Positions 35,903 to 44,979 are shown, numbered from the stretch's first letter. The stretch is DNA of 64,000 nt from Bacillus halotolerans (GCF_001517105.1 NZ_LPVF01000001.1:367116-431115); one strand, 5' to 3'. Made by a program: numbers and translations. The notes: generated by a model not told the origin, from the letters alone.

Positions 35903-38556
35903 AATCGATTGTCAGATTCAAATGGGCCATTGCGGCGGTTATCTTAGCGCTGACTGTTATATTGAGTTTATTTTCTCCCAACTTAACGGAGCTGGCCAAT
36001 CAAAAGGGGCAGTCACAGCTGCCGGCTGATTCCGTTTCAGAAAAAGCAAATGCTATTCTGAAAAAAGCCGGAGAAAACAATAAGTCGATAAGCATTGTCT
36101 TCACATTAGATCGTGCGCTAAATAAAGATACAGAGGATCAGCTCCGCAGCATAATCGATAACGTCAAAAAGATTGATGGTGTTGAAGAGGTAACATCTCC
36201 GCTGACAGGTGAAAAAGAAATCAAAGATCAATTGATTTCAAAGGATAAGAAAACCATTCTTATTCCCGTAACGATCACCGGATCTGATAAGAAAGCGGAA
36301 AATATTGCTGATGATATTTATCAAATCGTTCCCGATGATTTGACGGCATATATTACGGGAGCGTCTCTTATCAATCAGGATTTTGCGCACAGCTCAGAGG
36401 ATGGGCTTAAGAAAACGGAAGTGATCACAGTCTGTTTGATTATCGGCTTGCTGCTGATCGTGTTCCGCTCTGTTGTGACGCCTTTTATCCCGATTGTGAT
36501 TGTCGGTTTCTCGTATGTAATCAGTCAATCTATACTGGGCATTTTAGTTTATCATGTTGATTTTCCTATTTCGACATTTACCCAAACCTTTTTAGTTGCC
36601 ATCCTGTTTGGGATTGGAACAGATTACTGTATTCTTCTTCTGACTCGTTTCCGTGAAGAACTGGCAAACGGGCATGACAAAAAAGAGGCAACCCTTATTG
36701 CTTACCGTACAGGCGGAAAAACATTGTTTATCAGCGGGTTTGCGGTATTGATCGGGTTTTCTGCCCTTGGTTTTGCAAAGTTTGCCATTTTCCAATCAGC
36801 TGTGGGAGTTGCTGTCGGGGTTGGCATTTTAATGATCATCCTCTTCACTCTGCTGCCTTTATTTATGGTGACGCTCGGTGAAAAGCTCTTCTGGCCGTCT
36901 AAGAAAGTGCTGTCGCACAGTGACAATAAATTGTGGGCGTTTCTCGGCAGACATTCTGTTGCCCGTCCGTTTCTGTTTCTCGTCATAACAGTCATCATCA
37001 CGCTCCCGTTCATTTTGACCTATGATGACCAGATTTCATTCGATTCAACGGCGGAAATCAGCAGCGGTTACAAATCTATCAAAGGTCTTGAAGCCATTAA
37101 GGATGGGTTTGGTGAAGGAAAAGCATTTCCGGTGAATGTGGTGATAAAAGGAGACAAGGATCTCACTACCGCTAAGACGATCCCTTATCTCGGAAATATC
37201 AGCAAAGCCATTGAGAAAGTCGAACATGTTGATTCCGTCATGACCATCACCCAGCCGACGGGTGAAAAAATCAAAGATTTATATATTGATAAACAGCTAG
37301 GCTCTGTGTCAGACGGACTGGATAAGACAGTAAAGGGGATTGCTGATGTCCAAAGCGGGTTAACGGATATTGAAGATGGGCTGAATCAAATGTCCGGGCA
37401 AACCGGAACGGCCGCGAATGGCAGCTCCGAAGACTCACTGTCAGATGCAGCTGACGGTTTGGGAAAAATCAATCAGCAGCTGCAGCTTGTCAGCAAACAG
37501 CTTTCTCAAACCGGCAATACCGCACAGGCGGTGCCGCAGCTCACAGCAATCAGCGGACAGCTTGGACAAATTCAAACCGGACTTGAGCAAGCAAATGAGC
37601 AGCTTTCAGGCCAGCAGAAACAGGCCGGAATGCTGACAGAAAGCCTGAATCAGCTTGCCGAAGGTGTGAAGAGCGCAAATAATGGACTGACAAAAATCAC
37701 CGACGGGATTACGGCATCCAGTGATATGTTAGAGGGCATGAGCAAAAGCTCAACCGTTCGGGATACGGGGATTTTTATTCCTGATCAAGTCCTGAAAGAT
37801 AAGGATTTTAAGAAATCAATTGATCGGTATTCCTTTGCAGACGGCAAGGGAGTGCAATTAAGCGTCGTCTTGGATTCAAACCCATATTCAGAACAAGCGA
37901 TTACGACCATAAATCAGATCAAAAAAGCGGTAGCCGGCGAAGTCGGCGGCACGCCTCTGGAGGACACTCAAATTGTTTACGGCGGGGTAACGAGCGTCAA
38001 TGCCGATTTAAAAGAGCTGTCTACAACGGATTTCTCCAGAACGATGGTCATCATGATTCTCGGGCTGTTTATCGTTTTGACAATCTTGTTCCGTTCAATG
38101 GTGATGCCGATTTATATGATCGCTTCACTGCTGCTTACGTATTACACTTCAATATCAATGACGGAATTGATTTTTGTGAATATCTTGGGCAATGATGGAG
38201 TCAGCTGGGCGGTACCGTTCTTCAGTTTTGTCATATTGATCGCGTTAGGGGTAGATTACTCGATCTTCCTGCTTGACCGCTTTAAAGAAGAGGTTCAGCT
38301 TGGCATTCATCAAGGTGTCATCAGGTCAATGAGCAAAATGGGCTCTGTCATCATCACCGCTGCTATTATTTTGGCCGGTACATTCGCGGCGATGATGCCA
38401 TCAGGTGTTAATACGCTGATGCAGGTGGCAAGTGTCGTCATTATCGGGCTGCTGCTATACGGCCTTGTCATTCTTCCGCTCTTGATGCCGGCAATCATTG
38501 TGACATTTGGAGAAGGAAACTGGTGGCCGTTTGGCAGAAAGAAAAACAAAGAATAG
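35899..38556 (+). CDS. ydgH: MMPL/RND-type membrane exporter YdgH
   Basis: 885 residues in two MMPL repeats. Each has one N-terminal helix, a large extracellular loop and five helices: helices at about 8-25 and 170-355, then 370-390 and 700-870. Conserved family stretches are FGIGTDYCILLLTRFREEL and ALGVDYSIFLLDRFKEEV. The second loop (450-620) is rich in Gln, Ser and Gly and likely coiled coil. It is a proton-driven exporter of lipids or drugs, substrate unknown. It is co-transcribed with ydgG and ends in a terminator. Confidence 0.92.
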   Translation: MKSIVRFKWAIAAVILALTVILSLFSPNLTELANQKGQSQLPADSVSEKANAILKKAGENNKSISIVFTLDRALNKDTEDQLRSIIDNVKKIDGVEEVTSPLTGEKEIKDQLISKDKKTILIPVTITGSDKKAENIADDIYQIVPDDLTAYITGASLINQDFAHSSEDGLKKTEVITVCLIIGLLLIVFRSVVTPFIPIVIVGFSYVISQSILGILVYHVDFPISTFTQTFLVAILFGIGTDYCILLLTRFREELANGHDKKEATLIAYRTGGKTLFISGFAVLIGFSALGFAKFAIFQSAVGVAVGVGILMIILFTLLPLFMVTLGEKLFWPSKKVLSHSDNKLWAFLGRHSVARPFLFLVITVIITLPFILTYDDQISFDSTAEISSGYKSIKGLEAIKDGFGEGKAFPVNVVIKGDKDLTTAKTIPYLGNISKAIEKVEHVDSVMTITQPTGEKIKDLYIDKQLGSVSDGLDKTVKGIADVQSGLTDIEDGLNQMSGQTGTAANGSSEDSLSDAADGLGKINQQLQLVSKQLSQTGNTAQAVPQLTAISGQLGQIQTGLEQANEQLSGQQKQAGMLTESLNQLAEGVKSANNGLTKITDGITASSDMLEGMSKSSTVRDTGIFIPDQVLKDKDFKKSIDRYSFADGKGVQLSVVLDSNPYSEQAITTINQIKKAVAGEVGGTPLEDTQIVYGGVTSVNADLKELSTTDFSRTMVIMILGLFIVLTILFRSMVMPIYMIASLLLTYYTSISMTELIFVNILGNDGVSWAVPFFSFVILIALGVDYSIFLLDRFKEEVQLGIHQGVIRSMSKMGSVIITAAIILAGTFAAMMPSGVNTLMQVASVVIIGLLLYGLVILPLLMPAIIVTFGEGNWWPFGRKKNKE

Positions 38557-38557
38557 A

Positions 38558-38599
38558 AAAAAAGAGTGGTGACAATTCATTTGTTCATCACTCTTTTTT
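38558..38599 (+). terminator. Terminator of ydgGH
   Basis: AAAAGAGTGGTGA and TCATCACTCTTTT arms, followed by T residues. Confidence 0.8.
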
Positions 38600-38639
38600 G
38601 TAAATGTAAAAGGCACGTTTTTCACCTGTCAGCAAGCAA

Positions 38640-38880
38640 TGGAGGAAAAGGGGAGAATCATCAACTTTTCTACATCTGTTATCGGTCAAATGTTTCTGAC
38701 GTACAGCATATACGGGAACAAAAGGCGCTTGAGCAATTCACCCGTCAGCTTGCCAAAGAATTAGCCATGAAACAAATCACCATTAATGCGGTACCAGAAG
38801 ATATCGCAAATGTGATTGAATTTTTAACGAGCGAACAATCCCAATGGATCACAGGCCAGACGATCCGGGTGAACGGCTGA
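38640..38880 (+). pseudogene. Remnant of a short-chain dehydrogenase (SDR) gene
   Basis: In one frame GRIINFSTSVIGQMFLTYSIY, in the next KALEQFTRQLAKELAMKQIT and INAVPEDIANVIEFLTSEQS, then WITGQTIRVNG and stop. These are the Ser/Tyr-Lys catalytic region and the C-terminus of an SDR; in a complete SDR about 60 residues would lie between INAV and PEDIA. The N-terminal Rossmann motif is absent. A frameshift, internal deletion and 5' loss make it non-functional. Confidence 0.75.
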
Positions 38881-38893
38881 TTTATTTAAAATG

Positions 38894-38927
38894 AAAAAGC
38901 TCCCAAGAGTCATTCTTGGGAGCTTTG
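38894..38927. terminator. Bidirectional terminator before ydgI
   Basis: AAAGCTCCCAAGA and TCTTGGGAGCTTT form the stem; T-rich tails on both strands. Confidence 0.8.
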
Positions 38928-38929
38928 TT

Positions 38930-39559
38930 TTATTTCCATTCTGCAATGGTATCAATCGGCAGACGGTAGGAAGCGTATCCTTCGTCCGCAGCTTTTCCGA
39001 TGGAAAGAAGCATAACAGGCACATAACGCTCTTTGTCTAGTCCGAAGGCTTCCGCGATGTTTTCTTTATCGTAGCCGCCGATCGGGTTTGTGTCATAGCC
39101 GTGCGTGCGTGCAGTCAGCATAAGCTGCATAGAAACAAGGCCGCCGTCAATCAGGATCGTTTCACGGTTTACCTGTGCAGGAAGCTTTTCAAAATGAGCA
39201 GTCAGGGCAGCGATTTGTCTGTCTTTGACCTCCTGCGGCATGTAACCGAGCTCCACGGCTTTTGAATAGATTTCTTCTAAGTAGTCTGCATTGTTCATGT
39301 CTGCAAATACAGCAATGACGGCAGATGATGTTGTGACTTGAGTTTGGTTAAAGCTTGCTAGCGGCGCGAGCTTCTCTTTTCCTTCCGGGCTGTCGATGAC
39401 GAGAAAACGCCATGGCTGCGCGTTGACAGAGGATGGCGCAGTTGTAGCTTCCTCTAGGATTTCTGTCATCTCTTCTTTGCTGATTTTCACTGTCGGATCA
39501 TAATTGCGAATGGAACGGCGTCCTTTCATAATTTCCATAAAATCGTTTGTTTTGATCAT
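38930..39559 (-). CDS. ydgI: Nitroreductase-family flavoprotein YdgI
   Basis: 209 residues, FMN-dependent NAD(P)H oxidoreductase. The phosphate/FMN-binding Arg cluster is MKGRRSIRNYDP near the N-terminus; TTAPSSVNAQPWRFLVID and TRTHGYDTNPIGGYDKENIA complete the flavin site. It reduces nitro compounds or quinones; the physiological substrate is unknown. It follows ydgJ on the same strand by 15 bp and is probably regulated by that MarR protein. ATG 39559 follows AAAAGGAG. Confidence 0.92.
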   Translation of the reverse strand: MIKTNDFMEIMKGRRSIRNYDPTVKISKEEMTEILEEATTAPSSVNAQPWRFLVIDSPEGKEKLAPLASFNQTQVTTSSAVIAVFADMNNADYLEEIYSKAVELGYMPQEVKDRQIAALTAHFEKLPAQVNRETILIDGGLVSMQLMLTARTHGYDTNPIGGYDKENIAEAFGLDKERYVPVMLLSIGKAADEGYASYRLPIDTIAEWK

Positions 39560-39574
39560 GTTGATACACTCCTT

Positions 39575-40009
39575 TTAAGCTTCAATATTATCTATATTGT
39601 TTCGCATGCGCGCCAGCACATCAATGAGCAGGCGGCGTTCTTCTGCGCTTACATTTGCGAGCATTTCCTTCATGAAACGCTCCTTTTCCTTCTTAGAAGA
39701 CTCAATTCGCTCTCTTCCTTGGTCTGTTAACCGAACAAGGGTGATGCGGTTGTCTTCGGGCTTGCGCCGTCTTGATACCATGCCTTTGGCTTCAAGCTGT
39801 TTTAGGTGTCTTGTGACGGCCGCGCTGTCGATATTGACTTTCTTTTGAAGGTCGCTTTGACTGATCTCATCCGCATGATAAAGCAATGTCAGCAATTCCA
39901 AACGAGATTGGCTGATGCCCGTGCATGCCTCGAACTTCACGCCAATCACTTTGTTCACGCCTTGCAGCTGATATAAAATCTCGGCTTCCTCAGAACAAAA
40001 TGATGCCAA
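39575..40009 (-). CDS. ydgJ: MarR-family regulator YdgJ
   Basis: 144 residues with the MarR core: SRLELLTLLYHADEISQSDL, QKKVNIDSAAVTRHLKQLEA, KGMVSRRRKPEDNRITLVRL. Autoregulation and control of ydgI are likely through the palindromes at 40041-40069. The start is TTG 40009, with AAGGGA at 6 bases; the ATG at 40099 lies inside the -35 of the promoter and cannot be used. It forms an operon with ydgI. Confidence 0.88.
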   Translation of the reverse strand: MASFCSEEAEILYQLQGVNKVIGVKFEACTGISQSRLELLTLLYHADEISQSDLQKKVNIDSAAVTRHLKQLEAKGMVSRRRKPEDNRITLVRLTDQGRERIESSKKEKERFMKEMLANVSAEERRLLIDVLARMRNNIDNIEA

Positions 40010-40040
40010 AACCCATCCCTTCTTTCTTGTCAAAAAAATA

Positions 40041-40069
40041 ATTGATATATCAATGATTGACACGTCAAT
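40041..40069 (-). promoter_or_regulatory. Tandem operator palindromes of ydgJ
   Basis: ATTGATATATCAAT (40041-40054, a perfect 14-bp palindrome) and ATTGACACGTCAAT (40056-40069, five-base arms) lie side by side just downstream of the -10. A protein bound here would block transcription initiation; MarR YdgJ is the obvious candidate. Confidence 0.75.
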
Positions 40070-40070
40070 T

Positions 40071-40099
40071 AATATACAACGATTGATTTCAATTTGCAA
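40071..40099 (-). promoter_or_regulatory. Sigma-A promoter of ydgJ-ydgI
   Basis: TTGCAA (40099-40094), 17 bp, TATATT (40076-40071) on the minus strand; start near 40065. Confidence 0.7.
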
Positions 40100-40115
40100 G
40101 CCATTTGCACATTTG

Positions 40116-40147
40116 AAAAACCTCCCAACATATAAGGTGGGAGGTTC
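40116..40147 (-). terminator. Terminator of the XRE-cupin gene
   Basis: AACCTCCCA / TGGGAGGTT (40119-40147) with a TTTTTC tail on the minus strand. Confidence 0.8.
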
Positions 40148-40150
40148 TTG

Positions 40151-40708
40151 TTATCCTTGCGGCTCAGGATAAAACATCAGCAGAAAAAAGCTGGCCGTTT
40201 TCTGTGATGAATTGATGTAGCTGTGCGGCGTGGATCCCGTAAACTGCATGGCGTCTCCTGGTACCAGCGAATGCTCCTGATCCTGCAGATTGACGGTTAA
40301 CTCGCCTTCTTTGATTAAAATGTATTCTTCTCCTAAATGTGTTTTTGCTTCATGTATGCATCCCGGTTTCAGATCGACAACATAAATTTCAAACTTTGTT
40401 TCAGGATTGTAGGGAAAAAAGGGGTAAACAATGTAGTTTTCTTCATTATCTGTAACAGGTTCAATATCTTTAAGATTAATTTTTTTTACTTTCGGCTTGT
40501 CTTCTTTCAGAAAAACAGAAAAAGATACCTGCAGCCCATTTGCGATCTTCCAGAGAGTGGTGACAGTCGGGGTCGATTTTTCTTTCTCAATTTGTCCGAG
40601 CATCGCTTTGCTGACGCCCGTTAACTCAGAAACTTGATCAAGAGTCAGGTTTCTGCTTTTTCTGAGTTTGACAAGATTCTTTGCGATAATGGCTTGGATA
40701 TCATCCAT
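40151..40708 (-). CDS. XRE-family regulator with C-terminal cupin domain
   Basis: 185 residues. Helix-turn-helix at about 10-62 (LVKLRKSRNLTLDQVSELTG, VSKAMLGQIEKEKSTPTV), then a cupin barrel at about 100-180 (GCIHEAKTHLGEEYILIKEG, VPGDAMQFTGSTPHSYINSS). Such proteins sense small molecules, often amino acids, polyamines or antibiotics. It is transcribed divergently from azlC-azlD and likely regulates them. In strain 168 as I know it this trio is not between ydgJ and ydgK, so it is probably an insertion here. Confidence 0.88.
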   Translation of the reverse strand: MDDIQAIIAKNLVKLRKSRNLTLDQVSELTGVSKAMLGQIEKEKSTPTVTTLWKIANGLQVSFSVFLKEDKPKVKKINLKDIEPVTDNEENYIVYPFFPYNPETKFEIYVVDLKPGCIHEAKTHLGEEYILIKEGELTVNLQDQEHSLVPGDAMQFTGSTPHSYINSSQKTASFFLLMFYPEPQG

Positions 40709-40757
40709 ACATGTATCTCCTTACGTCATATTCGCTTCATTATAACATATTAAAATC

Positions 40758-40801
40758 AGCTATTACATACAGTTGTAAGCTATAGCATATATGTGTATAA
40801 T
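40758..40801 (+). promoter_or_regulatory. azlCD promoter with dyad
   Basis: TTGTAA (40773-40778), 17 bp, TATAAT (40796-40801). The -35 lies in the dyad AGC-TA-TTAC ... GTAA-GCT (40758-40781), a possible operator of the divergent XRE-cupin regulator. Confidence 0.6.
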
Positions 40802-40826
40802 ATGTTGGACGAGGAGGAGAAACAGA

Positions 40827-41552
40827 ATGATATCAGAGAAAGAAATCACTCATGCCCCAACTTGCGAGCCATCGTTCTTACAAGGGTTTAAAGATTGTGT
40901 CCCGACGCTGATCGGCTATATCAGTATAGGTTTGGCTGCCGGAATCGTGGGGATTGCCTCGCATTTAAGCGTCCTTGAGATTACGCTGTTGTCAGGTTTG
41001 GTTTTTGCCGGCGGCTCCCAGTTCGTTATCTGTGCTTTGTTAGCAGCGAACAGTCCGATGTCCGCTATTATCCTGACAACGTTTATCGTGAATTTACGCA
41101 ATTTTCTATTAAGTGCCGCGCTTGCTCCTCATTTTTCAAAGTATTCGCTAGTGAAAAATGTGGGGATCGGCATGATGGTGACAGATGAGTCATTCGGTGT
41201 TGCTTCAAATAAGATTGTAAAAAAAGAACCAATTAGTGATCGATGGATGTTCGGTTTAAATCTCACTGCATATGCGTGCTGGGTGCTCTCTTGTGTGGCA
41301 GGGGCAGTCTTTGGTAAATGGATTACCGATCCGGAAACGTTCGGACTCGATTTTGCGGTGACGGCTATGTTTTTAGCACTGCTGATTTTGCAGATGGAAC
41401 ATGTTGTGCCTGCAAAGATTAAACACTATGTATCTCTCATTATTTATATGGTGATTGGGATGATTGTTTTCTCTTTCTTTATGCCGTCACATCTCGCTGT
41501 GATCATCTCAACGATCATCGTAGCGACAATCGGGGTGGTGACAGATAAATGA
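40827..41552 (+). CDS. azlC: AzlC-family branched-chain amino acid exporter, large subunit
   Basis: 241 residues, AzlC family; with the small AzlD subunit it exports branched-chain amino acids (and related analogues). Membrane segments include FKDCVPTLIGYISIGLAAGI, SGLVFAGGSQFVICALLAAN and IGMMVTDESFGVASNK (the conserved TDESF motif). ATG 40827 follows GAGGAGGAG; a longer frame from 40791 overlaps the promoter. azlD overlaps its end by four bases. It is a homologue of AzlC; that it is the orthologue of strain 168 azlC is not claimed. Confidence 0.88.
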   Translation: MISEKEITHAPTCEPSFLQGFKDCVPTLIGYISIGLAAGIVGIASHLSVLEITLLSGLVFAGGSQFVICALLAANSPMSAIILTTFIVNLRNFLLSAALAPHFSKYSLVKNVGIGMMVTDESFGVASNKIVKKEPISDRWMFGLNLTAYACWVLSCVAGAVFGKWITDPETFGLDFAVTAMFLALLILQMEHVVPAKIKHYVSLIIYMVIGMIVFSFFMPSHLAVIISTIIVATIGVVTDK

Positions 41553-41872
41553 GCATAAATACATACATCCTGATGGTGATTATCGGCTGCGCGCTGGTTA
41601 CAATGATTCCCCGCGTAATTCCATTTTTAGTTGTACGGAATATTTCCTTGCCGGAGCCTGTGCTGAAATGGCTCTCCTATGTGCCGGTTTGTATATTGAC
41701 GGCACTTGTTGTGAAGGATTGCATGATTCAATCCAATGATTCTCTGAAATTGAATTGGCAGGCAGCAGTTGTATTGATTCCTACTCTATTGATTGCACTG
41801 AAAACAAAAAGTTTATCTATGACAGTCATCAGCGGTGTTGTTCTTATGGCCGGCTTGCGCTTATGGGTATAA
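41549..41872 (+). CDS. azlD: AzlD-family branched-chain amino acid exporter, small subunit
   Basis: 107 residues with three to four membrane helices and the AzlD pattern: ALVTMIPRVIPFLVVRN, LSYVPVCILTALVVKDCM, and the last helix VISGVVLMAGLRLWV. It pairs with AzlC to form the exporter. The ATG overlaps the azlC stop (ATGA), giving translational coupling. Confidence 0.87.
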   Translation: MSINTYILMVIIGCALVTMIPRVIPFLVVRNISLPEPVLKWLSYVPVCILTALVVKDCMIQSNDSLKLNWQAAVVLIPTLLIALKTKSLSMTVISGVVLMAGLRLWV

Positions 41873-41898
41873 AACAGCTGCTTACATCAAAACTCACG

Positions 41899-41931
41899 AT
41901 ATCAGGGGGGCAGACCCTGGTATTTTTTGTG
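41899..41931 (+). terminator. Terminator of azlCD
   Basis: ATATCAGGG and CCCTGGTAT around GGGCAGA, followed by TTTTTT. Confidence 0.75.
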
Positions 41932-42068
41932 TCTCTGATTCAATCTTTAAGCGGCTTTCACTGGCTGAAAGTTATGGTACAATATACAAATGTTTTACAG
42001 CTTCAATCAATTGTTGGAGTGACATCTGTTTCAGATAAATAATAGATTGAAGGGAAGGTTTTGATAGG

Positions 42069-43274
42069 ATGCTGCAAAATCCAACTGGAAAAGAGCGTTT
42101 GGCATTGGCATTTCTGCTCGGTATGCTTGCTATATTGGGCCCGCTTAATATAGATATGTATTTGCCTAGTTTTCCTGACATTGCCGATGATTTATCGGCC
42201 AGTGCCTCGCTTGTACAGTTAAGTTTAACAGCCTGTCTGATCGGGCTTACCATCGGCCAGGTGATTGTCGGGCCGGTCAGTGATGCGCAGGGAAGACGGA
42301 AACCGCTATTAATCTGTATTTTCTTATTTGCGTTATCTTCTCTGTTCTGTGCGCTTTCACCAAACATTACAACACTGGTGGCAGCCCGTTTTTTACAGGG
42401 AATTACGGCCTCTGCAGGACTTGTGCTGTCTCGGGCAATCGTGCGGGATGTGTTCACAGGGAGAGAGCTTTCTAAATTTTTCTCACTGTTAATGGTGATT
42501 ACCGCAGTCGCGCCAATGATTGCGCCAATGACAGGCGGTGCTCTTTTATTGCTGCCGTTTGCAACGTGGCATACGATTTTTCACTTTTTAACGATCATCG
42601 GATTTGTGCTTGTACTGGTTATTGCGCTGAGGCTAAAAGAAACATTGCCGCCCGAAAAGCGGATTCCAAGCTCAATTGGAACATCTGTCAGAACAATGGG
42701 GAGCCTGCTGAAGGATCGTTCTTTTATGGGCTACGCGTTAACTGTCGGATTTGTTCACGGGGGAAGCTTTGCTTATGTATCCGGTACGCCTTTTGTGTAC
42801 CAAGATATTTACGGAGTGTCGCCGCAGGTGTTTAGTATTTTATTCGGCATTAACGGCCTGGCGATTATTGCGGGAAGCTTTATTATCGGGCGCTTTGGCG
42901 GAATCATTCATGAAAAAAGTCTGCTCCGCATGGCGGTCATTACAGCTATGATTGCGACTGCCGTGCTATTAACGATGACGATGATTCACGGTCCTCTCGC
43001 TGCATTGGTTATCTCTATTTTTGTCTATATGATTACGATCGGCATGGTTCTGACGAGCACGTTTACGCTGGCCATGGAAAAACAGGGGCACCGCGCCGGA
43101 AGTGCAAGTGCGCTGCTGGGAATGCTCCCGCTGCTCCTTGGCTCCATCGTTTCGCCGCTTGTGGGCATTGATGAGACGACAGCTGTTCCGATGGGAGCGA
43201 TCATGTTTGTTACAGCAGTTATCGGTTCGCTCGCCTTTTTTAGATTAACTAAAGAGAGCGTGAAGCAGAATTAA
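42069..43274 (+). CDS. ydgK: MFS multidrug transporter YdgK (Bcr/CflA type)
   Basis: 401 residues, twelve helices, DHA1 drug:proton antiporter of the Bcr/CflA subfamily. The family motif NIDMYLPSFPDIADDL follows helix 1; motif A-like GPVSDAQGRRKPLLIC is in loop 2-3; motif C-like RFLQGITASAGLVLSRAIVR in helix 5 region. The substrate is unknown. A -10 (TACAAT, 41978-41983) with an extended TGG lies about 85 bases upstream. A terminator follows. It matches YdgK of strain 168 in length and place. Confidence 0.9.
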   Translation: MLQNPTGKERLALAFLLGMLAILGPLNIDMYLPSFPDIADDLSASASLVQLSLTACLIGLTIGQVIVGPVSDAQGRRKPLLICIFLFALSSLFCALSPNITTLVAARFLQGITASAGLVLSRAIVRDVFTGRELSKFFSLLMVITAVAPMIAPMTGGALLLLPFATWHTIFHFLTIIGFVLVLVIALRLKETLPPEKRIPSSIGTSVRTMGSLLKDRSFMGYALTVGFVHGGSFAYVSGTPFVYQDIYGVSPQVFSILFGINGLAIIAGSFIIGRFGGIIHEKSLLRMAVITAMIATAVLLTMTMIHGPLAALVISIFVYMITIGMVLTSTFTLAMEKQGHRAGSASALLGMLPLLLGSIVSPLVGIDETTAVPMGAIMFVTAVIGSLAFFRLTKESVKQN

Positions 43275-43278
43275 TCAA

Positions 43279-43308
43279 AAAAAACCTGACGGCATGTCAG
43301 GTTTTTTG
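43279..43308. terminator. Bidirectional terminator between ydgK and ydhB
   Basis: AAAAACCTGAC-GGCAT-GTCAGGTTTTTT. Confidence 0.85.
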
Positions 43309-43314
43309 ATTTTA

Positions 43315-44052
43315 TTAAAATAGCAAAAGCAGGCCGGCGATCGCCGGAGTCAAAAAGATTGCTGATTTCAAGACTGCCTTTGGCATGAGATTGGTGAATT
43401 TCGCGCCAACATACGCACCACACATGGTTCCGATCAAGACTTTGACCAGCAATACATAATCAACAAATCCTTCCGTGATATACCCTATACCTCCGCCTAT
43501 AGCAAGAGGGATAATGACAAGCATCGTCGTTCCGACAGAATGACGGATGGAAAGGTTCAGCATAATCATTAAACCGATCTGGATAAAAGGAGCAGAACCG
43601 ATGCCGAATGTGCCGGAAAGTATGCCTGCTACGATTCCTAAAATCACGGCTTTTGTGTACATTGACACATTGCTTTGATTCCCTTGAGGCTTCTCTTTTA
43701 AAATAAATAATCTGATTAAAATGAGAATCGCTGATAAAAATAACATTCCCGCTGTCAAATAATGAAGCAAATCGGCGGGAATAAAAGATGTCAGCTTTGC
43801 CCCGAAAAATGACCCGACGGCAGCAAAGCATCCGACCGTTAAACCGATTTTTAATTGGATGTTGCCTTCCCGATAATGGCTGTAGGCCCCTGATAAACTG
43901 GTGAAAGCCATGCCGGCGAGGGATGTGCCTAAAGCTGTATGAATCGGAATATGGAAAACAAGGGTTAAAAGAGCAATAACAAAGCCGGCGCCCCCGGCAC
44001 CAATAAAGCCTAAAATGATTCCGAGAAGAAACATAACAAGAATAATGAGCAT
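43315..44052 (-). CDS. ydhB: TSUP-family membrane permease YdhB
   Basis: 245 residues, eight helices, TauE/SafE (TSUP) family, transporters of sulfonates, sulfite or related anions. The two repeats start with GFIGAGGAGFVIALLTLVF and GILSGTFGIGSAPFIQIGLM, both with the Gly-rich family pattern. Substrate not established. ATG 44052 with GGAGG at 7 bases gives the 245-residue length known for YdhB; the longer frame to 44145 lacks a ribosome site. It diverges from ydhC. Confidence 0.9.
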   Translation of the reverse strand: MLIILVMFLLGIILGFIGAGGAGFVIALLTLVFHIPIHTALGTSLAGMAFTSLSGAYSHYREGNIQLKIGLTVGCFAAVGSFFGAKLTSFIPADLLHYLTAGMLFLSAILILIRLFILKEKPQGNQSNVSMYTKAVILGIVAGILSGTFGIGSAPFIQIGLMIMLNLSIRHSVGTTMLVIIPLAIGGGIGYITEGFVDYVLLVKVLIGTMCGAYVGAKFTNLMPKAVLKSAIFLTPAIAGLLLLF

Positions 44053-44304
44053 ATTTATTCCTCCATTGTATTCTGAGCTGTAAATGTAATGAAGCTGAGT
44101 GATTGTAGCTGAGGCGAAGTGTCCGGCAGCCGATGAGAGAATCATCTCATTGGTTGACAGTAGTCCGTCGACCGTCGTTTAGCAAACATATCGTACCGCA
44201 AATTTTGGAATTTGACAAGGCAGTTTGTTGCTTCCCTTTATCATCTGTTATATGATTTTGATGAAGAACAGCCCCTGAATCTATTCAAAAGAGGTATTAT
44301 TTAT

Positions 44305-44979
44305 ATGGATGATTTTAAATTAGACAAGCCGACTCCTTATTACCTGCAATTTTATTTCCAGCTGAAAAAAATGATTTTTAACGGGACTTTTAAGCCGGGG
44401 GAACGGATCAATGAAACACAGCTGGCTAAAAGTTTCGGCGTCAGCCGCTCTCCGATACGGGAAGCTATGCGGCTGCTTGAGAAAGACGGCTTGTTAAGAG
44501 CAGATGACCGGAATGGATTTTCAATCGCTTCTTTAACGGCTAAAGATGTAGATGAAATTTATAAAATCAGAATTCCACTCGAACTGCTTGCTGTCGAATT
44601 GGTCATAGACGAAGCGAATGACGAAGAGCTTCAAACGCTTGAAACACAGCTTGAAGAAACAGAAAACGCTATTCGTAACGGAGCGGAAGAAACTGAAATG
44701 ATCAGCTTAAACCAAAAGTTTCATCAGCTGCTTGTCGATTTTAGCCATAATAGACATTTAAAAAACTTGCTTGAGCATGTAAACGATCTGATTCACTTTT
44801 GCAGAATCCTTAATTATAAAGGGGACAACCGCCCTGAAACGATCCTGCGTGAACACCGCAGCATATTTGAAGAAGTAAAAAAGAGAAACAAAGAAGCAGC
44901 CAAAGAATATATGATGGCTCATTTCAATCATGATTCAGAACATTTGAAGCGTGTGCTTGAAGAAGGAAAAGAAAATTAA
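44305..44979 (+). CDS. ydhC: GntR (FadR/VanR-like) regulator YdhC
   Basis: 224 residues. GntR winged helix at about 10-75 (IFNGTFKPGERINETQLAKS, FGVSRSPIREAMRLLEKDGL) and an FCD effector domain (about 85-215) with metal/ligand residues Asp, His in NQKFHQLLVDFSHNRHL, HREHRSI region and MMAHFNHDSEHLK. ATG 44305 follows AGAGG and gives the known YdhC length. It is divergent from ydhB, its likely target; ligand unknown. Terminator follows. Confidence 0.9.
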   Translation: MDDFKLDKPTPYYLQFYFQLKKMIFNGTFKPGERINETQLAKSFGVSRSPIREAMRLLEKDGLLRADDRNGFSIASLTAKDVDEIYKIRIPLELLAVELVIDEANDEELQTLETQLEETENAIRNGAEETEMISLNQKFHQLLVDFSHNRHLKNLLEHVNDLIHFCRILNYKGDNRPETILREHRSIFEEVKKRNKEAAKEYMMAHFNHDSEHLKRVLEEGKEN

